From Gammaproteobacteria bacterium (GTDB taxonomy: Bacteria; Pseudomonadota; Gammaproteobacteria; J044), in the NCBI GenBank assembly GCA_003696465.1, contig RFHG01000553.1:1-5741 (forward strand): a DNA stretch of 5,741 nt. Reading direction: 5' to 3'. Below are positions 1 through 5,741 of the stretch, in pieces. A program made the translations under genes and the position numbers. How positions within the stretch are numbered: position 1 is the stretch's first letter; every line of letters begins with the position of its first letter. The notes beneath the pieces are model-generated. The model ran no database searches, was not told the origin of the DNA, and saw only the letters and a program-made list of their open reading frames with translations.

Positions 1-1
1 T

Positions 2-178
2 GCCGACGAGATCATGCGTCATCTTGCCCTGCTGACCATCCGCATCCGGCAGGACCTGCTGGGCGACCTGGACGAGGGGCAGCCCATCAGCGAGGGCGAA
101 ATCGCGGAACAGATAAAGACCAACAACGCGCTCTTCATCCGCCTGAGGGGGATCAGGGAAAAGATTGCAAAATCATGA
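2..178 (+). CDS. C-terminal tail of an unrecognised protein (5' partial)
   Basis: An open frame enters from the left edge and ends at TGA 176-178, giving 58 visible residues. They begin ADEIMRHLALL and end in the basic stretch IREKIAKS. The segment is rich in Leu, Ile, Arg and Glu, with no cysteines, no membrane segment and no motif I can assign; it reads as amphipathic helices of a soluble protein. The codon use (GC-rich third positions such as CTG, CGC, GAC, ATC) matches the genes downstream, which is why I take it as real coding rather than a chance frame. The final codons become AT-rich as they run into the intergenic gap. The start lies outside the window, so size, domain content and function cannot be judged. 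It appears unrelated to the SRP RNA/dnaX unit, which has its own promoter. Confidence 0.6.
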   Translation, partial: ADEIMRHLALLTIRIRQDLLGDLDEGQPISEGEIAEQIKTNNALFIRLRGIREKIAKS

Positions 179-205
179 GGATGAATTTGTTTCATGAAGT
201 GATTT
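170..205. other. AT-rich imperfect dyad at the end of the upstream gene
   Basis: AAATCA (170-175) is complementary to TGATTT (200-205), and inside it ATGAA (181-185) is complementary to TTCAT (191-195), with unpaired bases between the two arms. The stretch is clearly more AT-rich than its surroundings and overlaps the stop codon of the upstream partial gene. It may be a weak 3'-end structure for that transcript, but there is no GC-rich stem and no T-run, so it is not a typical intrinsic terminator. Confidence 0.25.
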
Positions 206-232
206 GCCATCTGTTCCCTCAGCGTCCCGCCC

Positions 233-261
233 TTGCCAGGGAAGGGTGCGACCGCTATCAT
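233..261 (+). promoter_or_regulatory. sigma70-type promoter for the SRP RNA
   Basis: TTGCCA (233-238) resembles the -35 consensus TTGACA, and TATCAT (256-261) resembles TATAAT, with exactly 17 bp between them. Transcription would start near position 268, only a few bases before the first base of the SRP RNA outer stem at 274. The agreement between predicted start and RNA 5' end is the main support. The same promoter probably also feeds dnaX, since no other promoter-like pair is evident between the RNA and dnaX. Confidence 0.65.
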
Positions 262-273
262 GCGAAGCTCAAT

Positions 274-385
<112 letters not shown>

Positions 386-402
386 TCCAGACACTCATGA
401 CC

Positions 403-420
403 GGCGGCCGTCAGGCCGTC
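403..420 (+). other. short GC hairpin between ffs and dnaX
   Basis: GGCGGCC (403-409) pairs with GGCCGTC (414-420) through seven pairs including one G-U, closing a GTCA loop. It lies between the SRP RNA 3' end and the dnaX start. There is no T-run after it (TGCATCAGG follows), so it is at best a weak terminator. A role in 3'-end processing of the SRP RNA or partial attenuation of dnaX readthrough is inference. Confidence 0.35.
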
Positions 421-437
421 TGCATCAGGCCCGCCCG

Positions 438-2156
438 ATGAGTTATCAGGTCCTTGCACGCAAATGGCGCCCGCGCAGTTTCGAGGAACTGGTCGGACAG
501 CCGCACGTGCAGCGGGCCCTGATGAATGCCCTCGAGGCCGATCGCCTGCACCATGCCTACCTGTTCACCGGCACCCGCGGGGTGGGCAAGACTACCATCG
601 CCCGCATTCTGGCCAAGTGTCTCAACTGCGAGCAGGGCGTGAGCGCCCATCCCTGCGGCGAGTGCGAGAGTTGTCGTGCCATCGACGAAGGCCGTTTCGT
701 CGACCTCATCGAAGTGGACGCGGCCTCGCGCACCAAGGTGGAGGATACCCGCGAGCTGCTCGACAATGTGCAGTACGCGCCCACGCGCGGCCGTTACAAG
801 GTGTATCTCATTGACGAGGTGCACATGCTCTCCGGGCACAGCTTCAATGCCCTGCTCAAGACCCTCGAGGAACCGCCGCCGCACGTGAAGTTCCTGCTGG
901 CGACGACCGACCCGCAGAAGCTGCCCGTGACTGTGTTGTCGCGCTGCCTGCAGTTCAACCTCAAGCGGATGGCGCCACAGCAGATCGTCGAGCATCTGCA
1001 TCATGTGCTGGAACAGGAAGGCATCGAGCACGACATGGAGGCGCTGGATCTGCTGGCAAGGGCCGCCGATGGCAGCATGCGTGATGCACTGAGCCTGCTC
1101 GATCAGGCCATTGCCTATGCCGGTAACCGGGTGCCGGCCGATGCGGTGCGCGAGATGCTGGGCACGGTTTCGCGCGGCCATCTCCATGCATTGCTCGAGC
1201 ACCTGGCCGATGCCGATGCCGGGGCCCTGCTCGCCGCAGTGGCCGACCTGGCGGAGCAGGCCCCGGACTTTGCCGGCGTGCTGGCGGAAATCATTGGCCT
1301 GCTGCACCGGGTCGCCGTGATGCAACAGGTGCCGGATGCACTGGAACTGACCGAGGAGGAGCGTGTGCGGCTGGGTCGACTGGCCGAGCGACTGGCCCCG
1401 GAGACGGTACAGCTCTATTACCAGATTGCGCTGCAGGGCCGTTCCGATCTCGCCATGGCACCGGATCCGCGCGATGCCTTCGAGATGACGCTGTTGCGCA
1501 TGCTGGCCTTCCGCCCCCTGGATGAGGGGGATGATTCGGCGCAGACGCCCACTGGCCGGACAGATGCCGGGAACAAGGGAGAGGGAGCCTCCCCGAAGCA
1601 TGGGCAGGATGGCGCTTCCCGACCGCGGGCCCGCATGAGTGTCGTGCCAACGGCGGCAGCGAGCCCTGTGGAACAGCCCCCCGAACCTGAACCGGCCGGA
1701 GCCACGGCGGTGGCAGACCCCCGCGGCGATCTTTCCGAGCTCGAGGACTGGTGTGCATTGCTGCCGCGTCTGGGCCTGTCGGCCATGACGCGTGAACTCG
1801 CCTCGCACTGCCATGTCATCGAGCATGAGGCGGGGCGGCTGGTGCTCGGCATCGACGCCGAGCTGGGCGACATGGTGACCGACCTGAGCCGCCAGCGGCT
1901 GGAGCGCAGCCTGCGGCAGTATTTTGCCGACGAGGCGCTGCGGCTGGAGATCCGCGCCGTCGAGGCCGAGGCCGACACGCCTGCACGCCGGCGGGCCGAG
2001 GCCGAACGGCGCAGGCAGCAGGCCGCGCGTCAGGCCATAATTGAAGACCCTGTGGTGCAGGCCCTTCAGGAACGCCTTGGAGCGGAGCTCATCGAGGAGA
2101 CCCTGCAGCCACTGGACGAGCCGGACAATACGCATACAGGAGAACAGACGACATGA
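438..2156 (+). CDS. dnaX: DNA polymerase III subunits tau/gamma (clamp loader ATPase)
   Basis: This 572-residue protein is the ATPase subunit of the clamp loader, which opens and loads the beta clamp and, through tau, links polymerase III cores to the DnaB helicase. The AAA+ module spans about residues 1-240: Walker A GTRGVGKT (45-52), zinc ligands from C64, C73, C76 and C79, Walker B LIDEVHML (124-131), sensor 1 near TTD (156-158), the SRC arginine finger (168-170) and sensor 2 GSMRD (212-216). The collar domain III runs to about 360, then a Pro/Ala/Glu-rich linker (361-433), then the tau C-terminal domain V (434-560), which ends in a basic helix and the DPVVQAL segment. Start 438 gives the family's standard MSYQVLARKWRP N-terminus; an in-frame TTG at 381 would lie inside the SRP RNA. 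The ribosome site is a weak AGG at 427-429. No A AAA AAG slippery heptamer is present. The stop overlaps the ybaB start. At 572 residues it is shorter than the 643-residue E. coli tau, mostly in the linker. Confidence 0.97.
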   Translation: MSYQVLARKWRPRSFEELVGQPHVQRALMNALEADRLHHAYLFTGTRGVGKTTIARILAKCLNCEQGVSAHPCGECESCRAIDEGRFVDLIEVDAASRTKVEDTRELLDNVQYAPTRGRYKVYLIDEVHMLSGHSFNALLKTLEEPPPHVKFLLATTDPQKLPVTVLSRCLQFNLKRMAPQQIVEHLHHVLEQEGIEHDMEALDLLARAADGSMRDALSLLDQAIAYAGNRVPADAVREMLGTVSRGHLHALLEHLADADAGALLAAVADLAEQAPDFAGVLAEIIGLLHRVAVMQQVPDALELTEEERVRLGRLAERLAPETVQLYYQIALQGRSDLAMAPDPRDAFEMTLLRMLAFRPLDEGDDSAQTPTGRTDAGNKGEGASPKHGQDGASRPRARMSVVPTAAASPVEQPPEPEPAGATAVADPRGDLSELEDWCALLPRLGLSAMTRELASHCHVIEHEAGRLVLGIDAELGDMVTDLSRQRLERSLRQYFADEALRLEIRAVEAEADTPARRRAEAERRRQQAARQAIIEDPVVQALQERLGAELIEETLQPLDEPDNTHTGEQTT

Positions 2157-2479
2157 TCAAGGGTGGACTCGGGCAGCTGATGAAGCAGGCCCAGAAGATG
2201 CAGGAACAGATGGCCAAGGCCCAGCAGGAGATCGCCGAAATGGAGGTGACCGGCGAGGCCGGTGCCGGCATGGTCAAGGTGGTGATGACCGGAAAGCACG
2301 AGGTGCGCCGGGTGACCATCGACGACAGCCTGATGGGAGATGACAAGGAAATGCTGGAGGATCTGGTGGCGGCAGCCGTCAATGACGCCAGTCACAAGGT
2401 CGAGGCCATGATCAAGGAGAAGTTTGCCGGCATGGGGGCGGGCATGGGCCTGCCCGAAGGCATGAACCTGCCGTTCTGA
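2153..2479 (+). CDS. ybaB: YbaB/EbfC family nucleoid-associated DNA-binding protein
   Basis: A 108-residue protein with the full YbaB/EbfC layout: an N-terminal MIKGGLGQLMKQAQKMQEQM amphipathic helix (1-20), a central beta region containing VTGEAGAGMVKVVMTGKHEV (about 32-51) and RRVTIDDSL, and a C-terminal helix (about 65-92) ending in a Gly/Met-rich tail, GMGAGMGLPEGMNLPF. Family members form tweezer-like homodimers that bind DNA and coat the nucleoid. The length is normal for the family. It starts in an ATGA overlap with the dnaX stop, with AGGAGA at 2138-2143 as ribosome site, so it is probably translationally coupled to dnaX. recR follows 7 nt after its stop. The dnaX-ybaB-recR order is widely conserved in proteobacteria, which supports both identity and co-transcription. 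Confidence 0.96.
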   Translation: MIKGGLGQLMKQAQKMQEQMAKAQQEIAEMEVTGEAGAGMVKVVMTGKHEVRRVTIDDSLMGDDKEMLEDLVAAAVNDASHKVEAMIKEKFAGMGAGMGLPEGMNLPF

Positions 2480-2486
2480 GGGCTGC

Positions 2487-3083
2487 ATGAGCGAGACCTC
2501 CCTCCTGCAGTCGCTGGTCGAGGCACTGCGGGCATTGCCGACGGTGGGGCCGAAGACCGCTCAGCGCATGGCCTTCCATCTGCTGGAACGCGACCGGGAT
2601 GCAGCCCTGCGCCTGGCGGATGTCCTGCGCGAGGCGGCGACCCGGATCGGCTACTGCAGCAGCTGCCGCACCTTCACCGAACACGAGACCTGCCGCCTGT
2701 GCCGCAACCCGGCGCGGGATTCCGCCCAGATCTGCGTGGTGGAGACGCCCGCCGACGTGGTGGCCATAGAGCAGGCGGCGGTCTATCGTGGGCAGTATTT
2801 CGTGCTGCATGGCCGGCTTTCGCCCCTCGACGGTATCGGTCCGCAGGATATCGGGCTCGATCAGCTCGAGGCCCGGCTCGACTCCGGTGGGGTCGAGGAA
2901 GTCATCCTCGCCACCAATCCCACCGTGGAGGGTGAGGTGACCGCGCACTACATCAGCGAGATGGCCCAGGCACGCAACATCCGCACGACCCGCATTGCCC
3001 ATGGGGTCCCCGTGGGTGGAGAACTGGAATACGTCGACAGCACGACCCTTACGCACGCCTTCGAGGGGCGCAAGGACTACTGA
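2487..3083 (+). CDS. recR: Recombination mediator protein RecR
   Basis: RecR works with RecO and RecF to displace SSB and load RecA at single-strand gaps. All family elements are visible in 198 residues, the usual length. The N-terminal helix-hairpin-helix contains LPTVGPKTAQRMA (17-29). The C4 zinc finger has C57, C60, C69 and C72. The Toprim domain begins near CVVETPAD (83-90, with the conserved Glu at 86) and continues through ATNPTVEGE (142-150). The C-terminal segment with VPVGGELEYVD (174-184) and the terminal TLTHAFEGRK closes the ring-forming protein. The start at 2487 has GAGGG (2478-2482) overlapping the ybaB stop as a short-spaced ribosome site. It sits in the dnaX-ybaB-recR operon and is followed after 14 nt by the HinT gene. 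No deviation from the family is seen. Confidence 0.97.
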   Translation: MSETSLLQSLVEALRALPTVGPKTAQRMAFHLLERDRDAALRLADVLREAATRIGYCSSCRTFTEHETCRLCRNPARDSAQICVVETPADVVAIEQAAVYRGQYFVLHGRLSPLDGIGPQDIGLDQLEARLDSGGVEEVILATNPTVEGEVTAHYISEMAQARNIRTTRIAHGVPVGGELEYVDSTTLTHAFEGRKDY

Positions 3084-3097
3084 GGAGGAGCGGCGAC

Positions 3098-3445
3098 ATG
3101 AGCGAGGACTGTATCTTCTGCAAGATCGCAAGCGGTGACATACCGGGCGACATCGTCTACGAGGACGAGCACGTGGTGGCCTTTCGGGATCTCAACCCGC
3201 AGGCGCCCACCCATGTGCTGGTGATCCCGCGCGAGCACATCAGCACCATCAACGACCTCGAGGAAAACCACGCCGAACTGGTCGGCAGGCTCTATCTCGC
3301 AGCGAAGCAGGTTGCCGAGGCCGAAGGCATTGCAGAACGCGGGTATCGCACCGTCATGAATTGCAATGCCGAAGCCGGCCAGACGGTGTATCACATACAC
3401 CTGCACGTGCTGGGCGGGCGCCCCATGGGCTGGCCGCCGGGCTAG
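3098..3445 (+). CDS. hinT: HinT-type HIT family purine nucleoside phosphoramidase
   Basis: A 115-residue histidine triad protein of the HINT branch, which hydrolyses adenosine 5'-phosphoramidates and aminoacyl-adenylate-like conjugates in the cytoplasm as a homodimer. The catalytic triad motif is H99-I-H101-L-H103, preceded by AGQTVY (93-98), which supplies phosphate contacts, and by N88, which matches the conserved Asn of the family. The N-terminal CIFCKI (C5, C8) is the zinc-type CxxC found in many bacterial HinT proteins. The C-terminus GGRPMGWPPG matches the WPPG ending typical of HINT1/HinT and absent from Fhit-type members. A strong ribosome site, GAGGAGGAG (3082-3090), starts immediately after the recR stop, 7 nt before the ATG. 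The tight spacing places it in the recR transcript, but I know of no functional link to recombination. Confidence 0.93.
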   Translation: MSEDCIFCKIASGDIPGDIVYEDEHVVAFRDLNPQAPTHVLVIPREHISTINDLEENHAELVGRLYLAAKQVAEAEGIAERGYRTVMNCNAEAGQTVYHIHLHVLGGRPMGWPPG

Positions 3446-3489
3446 ACAGCAACGTATAGACAACAACACATACAGGAATGGGGCACATC

Positions 3490-4101
3490 ATGAAATTTGC
3501 CATCATCAACGGCAGTCATCGGCACAACAGCCAGAGTGGCAAGGTGGCCGGTTTTATCGAGCGCACCCTGCAGGAGCAGGGATTGTGCGACGCGGTCTGG
3601 CGTTACGACCTGACCGGTAACCCCCTGCCGCTGTGGGAAGAGGCCATCTGGGACGCTGACCCCGAGTGGGAGGCCCGCCTTGCCCCCATCCGCGAGGCGC
3701 TGTCCGAGAGCGATGCACTGGTCATCATCTCGCCCGAGTGGCATGGCATGGTGCCGTCCGGCCTGAAGAACTTCTTCCTCATGCTGGGGGCGCGTGAAGT
3801 GGGCCACAAGCCCGCACTCATCGTGACCGTCTCCAATGGCCCGGGTGGCGCCTATCCGGTGGCCGAGCTGCGCATGAGCAGCTACAAGAACAACCGCCTG
3901 TGCTACATCCCCGAGCAGCTCATCATTCGCAATGTGGAGCAGGTGCTCAACGAGGACGGAGAAAACGACCCCGAGGCCGATCCCTACTACCGGGAGCGTG
4001 CCGTGTATGCCCTGCGGATCCTGCGCGAGTACGCCGTGGCCCTGCGTGGTGTGCGCGACTCCGGCGTGACCTTCGACGAGCGCTTCAAGAACGGCATGTA
4101 G
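3490..4101 (+). CDS. NADPH-dependent FMN reductase family, flavodoxin-fold oxidoreductase
   Basis: A 203-residue protein of the NADPH-dependent FMN reductase superfamily, likely to bind FMN and transfer electrons from NAD(P)H to a quinone, flavin or other acceptor. The N-terminal beta strand and phosphate loop read MKFAIINGSHRHNSQS (1-16), equivalent to the family's GSxRxxS loop. The second signature, SPEWHGMVPSGLKNF (81-95), matches the family's SPEYxGxxPxxLKN pattern that contacts the isoalloxazine ring. The tail (about 155-203) is acidic then helical. I chose ATG 3490 rather than 3478 because AGGA (3474-3477) directly abuts 3478 and leaves no spacing, whereas AGGAATGGGG is well placed for 3490, and MKFAIINGS matches the family start. 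It follows hinT after a 44 nt AC-rich gap and is closed by the terminator at 4132-4161. The physiological substrate cannot be read from the sequence. Confidence 0.88.
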   Translation: MKFAIINGSHRHNSQSGKVAGFIERTLQEQGLCDAVWRYDLTGNPLPLWEEAIWDADPEWEARLAPIREALSESDALVIISPEWHGMVPSGLKNFFLMLGAREVGHKPALIVTVSNGPGGAYPVAELRMSSYKNNRLCYIPEQLIIRNVEQVLNEDGENDPEADPYYRERAVYALRILREYAVALRGVRDSGVTFDERFKNGM

Positions 4102-4131
4102 GCCGCTACCGGACCTCGAGAGTCGCAATGA

Positions 4132-4161
4132 AAAGGGGGGCACCGGCAGGTGCCCCCCTTT
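4132..4161 (+). terminator. strong intrinsic terminator after the FMN reductase gene
   Basis: AAAGGGGGGCACC (4132-4144) is a perfect 13 bp complement of GGTGCCCCCCTTT (4149-4161), with a GGCA tetraloop. The T-run is short (TTT, then CGTTC), but the long stem of six consecutive G-C pairs makes termination likely. The A-run on the 5' side means it could also act on the opposite strand. It separates the dnaX-to-FMN-reductase block from the lipoprotein gene. Confidence 0.82.
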
Positions 4162-4194
4162 CGTTCAGCCTGCGTTCAGCATCAGACGCGGAGA

Positions 4195-4219
4195 ATGGGC
4201 CCGTACCCATATCGTACGG
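4195..4219 (+). promoter_or_regulatory. overlapping inverted repeats at the lipoprotein gene's ribosome site
   Basis: Two short dyads overlap and cannot form together. ATGGG (4195-4199) pairs with CCCAT (4206-4210) around a 6-base loop. CCGTAC (4201-4206) pairs perfectly with GTACGG (4214-4219) around CCATATC. The second takes up the first two bases of the GGAGG ribosome site (4218-4222). At the DNA level the CCGTAC/GTACGG arms could instead be an operator; at the RNA level they could mask initiation. Which, if either, is real is not determined. Confidence 0.35.
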
Positions 4220-4228
4220 AGGCCCGAG

Positions 4229-4945
4229 ATGGCGAAAAGACTGCTGATGCTCCTGCTGCCCCTGAGCCTGCTCCTGGGTGGCTGCGTGGTCGAGGAAACC
4301 GTGACCACCGAGACCACCTGGTATGCGGACGAGGCCCCGATTGCCACCGTGGATGCAGCCGGCTGGACCCGCATCGACGAGGATGTACTGCTCGACTGGC
4401 TCGCCTTCGAGGTACACGATCCCATCGCATTCGACCAGCTCGATGACCTGGCCTATTTGCGCGAGGCCCTGCGCATGCAGCGTGACCTGGCCGACCGCTT
4501 CTGGTCCCGATATGGCGATGCCGGCTGGTTCGATCTGGGAGATGCAGACGACAGCCTTTCCCTAGCGGTGGCCGATGTCATTGATCACTACGGGTTCACC
4601 GACCCTGCGACCGGGCTCCCGGCCGGTGTATATGACGATGCCGGGGTACAGGCCGACTACGAATACCTGCGCGATCTGGGCGATCTGTCCTCTGCGGATG
4701 CGCTCTATGCCATGCAGGAGTCGATGGAGCTGATGGTGCTCGATCTGGAGTCTGCCAGCAGCCGGACCCTGGATCATGTGCCGCTGACCTCCCTGTACCG
4801 CGTTCTGCTGAGTGCCGTGCGCAACCACATGCGGGCCCTGGACGGCTGGATGTGGCGGCAGGGGCTCGTCTACAGCCCGCAGTGGCTCAGCCCGGCCGAA
4901 TACCATGCAATTGTCGACACGCCACTGGAGCAGCCGTACTGGTGA
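4229..4945 (+). CDS. lipoprotein with a divergent DUF2202-like (ferritin-like) domain
   Basis: A 238-residue predicted lipoprotein. The signal peptide MAKRLLMLLLPLSLLLGGC has two basic residues, a hydrophobic core and a lipobox L16-G17-G18-C19. Val at +2 gives no inner-membrane retention signal, so outer-membrane anchoring is likely. A short Thr/Glu-rich linker (22-36) leads to an acidic helical domain. Residues 76-204 align without gaps, by eye and from memory, with DUF2202: Y76-LRE-79 and R85-D86 in helix one, the HYGFTDP turn (120-126), GVY (133-135), a helix with E167 and L173, and RNHMRAL (198-204). Canonical members have Glu in the EEKLARDVY helix and a Glu/His pair in SEQxHM; here the aligned positions read LRMQRD (81-86) and D107/L110, so the iron site seems mostly gone. 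GGAGG (4218-4222), 6 nt upstream, fixes the start. It appears monocistronic. Function is unknown; a structural or non-metal role is inference. Confidence 0.88.
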   Translation: MAKRLLMLLLPLSLLLGGCVVEETVTTETTWYADEAPIATVDAAGWTRIDEDVLLDWLAFEVHDPIAFDQLDDLAYLREALRMQRDLADRFWSRYGDAGWFDLGDADDSLSLAVADVIDHYGFTDPATGLPAGVYDDAGVQADYEYLRDLGDLSSADALYAMQESMELMVLDLESASSRTLDHVPLTSLYRVLLSAVRNHMRALDGWMWRQGLVYSPQWLSPAEYHAIVDTPLEQPYW

Positions 4946-4949
4946 ATCG

Positions 4950-4973
4950 GTGCCGCCCGGGGCAGGGCGGCAC
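4950..4973 (+). terminator. GC-rich hairpin between the lipoprotein gene and icd
   Basis: GTGCCGCCC (4950-4958) pairs perfectly over 9 bp with GGGCGGCAC (4965-4973) around a GGGGCA loop, starting 5 nt after the lipoprotein stop codon. No T-run follows (GCATGCTATAATG), so it is not a classical intrinsic terminator, although its position and stability fit a 3'-end structure for the lipoprotein mRNA. It covers the -35 position of the icd promoter, so it could instead be a regulatory site. Confidence 0.45.
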
Positions 4974-4976
4974 GCA

Positions 4977-4985
4977 TGCTATAAT
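4977..4985 (+). promoter_or_regulatory. extended -10 promoter of icd
   Basis: TGCTATAAT is an exact match to the extended -10 consensus TGnTATAAT, with the hexamer at 4980-4985. At 17 bp upstream (4957-4962) the bases are CCGGGG, so there is no -35 element, as is common for extended -10 promoters or for promoters that need an activator. Transcription would start near 4992, leaving a 5' leader of about 30 nt that holds the icd ribosome site GGGAG (5012-5016). Confidence 0.72.
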
Positions 4986-5021
4986 GCGCGCCATTTTCAT
5001 GGCATTCATACGGGAGCATTC

Positions 5022-5741
<720 letters not shown>

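Noticed and set aside
1571..1595. A GGGA/TCCC mini-hairpin in the dnaX linker as frameshift stimulator
   Set aside because: Only 4 bp with a 3-base loop, too weak and too far from the G-run to be credible.
411..2135. A 574-residue open frame on the minus strand, antisense to nearly all of dnaX
   Set aside because: Long antisense frames are common opposite GC-rich genes. Its translation shows no domain, it has no ribosome site that I can see, and it mirrors dnaX codon bias.
3432..3460. A possible promoter before the FMN reductase gene (TATAGA at 3455-3460)
   Set aside because: The -35 position is GC-rich with no resemblance to TTGACA, and there is no extended -10, so it is not listed as a feature.
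3442..4143. A 233-residue minus-strand frame opposite the FMN reductase gene
   Set aside because: No recognisable domain; the plus-strand gene has both family signatures and a ribosome site.

Overview
The window is a GC-rich bacterial chromosome segment with every supported gene on the + strand. The gene order 4.5S RNA - dnaX - ybaB/ebfC - recR, the AceK-type serine context in an NADP-type isocitrate dehydrogenase, and the tau-type C-terminal domain of DnaX point to a gammaproteobacterium with high GC. I cannot name the genus from the sequence.

Layout: the C-terminal tail of an unrecognised gene (ends at 178) is followed by a compact non-coding gap. That gap holds a sigma70-type promoter (233-261) and the small bacterial signal recognition particle RNA (ffs, about 274-385). 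dnaX starts at 438 and is translationally coupled to ybaB/ebfC (ATGA overlap at 2153-2156). recR follows 7 nt later, then a HinT-type HIT nucleotide hydrolase 14 nt after recR. A flavodoxin-fold NADPH-dependent FMN reductase comes next and the block closes with a strong hairpin terminator (4132-4161).

Downstream are two further units. The first is a single lipoprotein gene (4229-4945), which aligns by eye with the DUF2202 ferritin-like family but seems to have lost most of the expected metal ligands. The second is icd, which has its own extended -10 promoter (4977-4985) and runs off the right edge.

Functionally the first block is housekeeping: DnaX builds the replicative clamp loader, YbaB/EbfC is a nucleoid-associated DNA-binding protein, and RecR is the RecFOR mediator for RecA loading at gaps. 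The SRP RNA serves membrane protein targeting and is probably transcribed into dnaX, since I see no convincing terminator or separate dnaX promoter between them. Icd is a TCA-cycle enzyme. No mobile element, CRISPR array, tRNA or defence system is visible. The most unusual items are the ligand-depleted ferritin-like lipoprotein, the overlapping inverted repeats at its ribosome binding site, the absence of the E. coli-type dnaX slippery heptamer (with a possible weak alternative), and the hairpin occupying the -35 position of the icd promoter.
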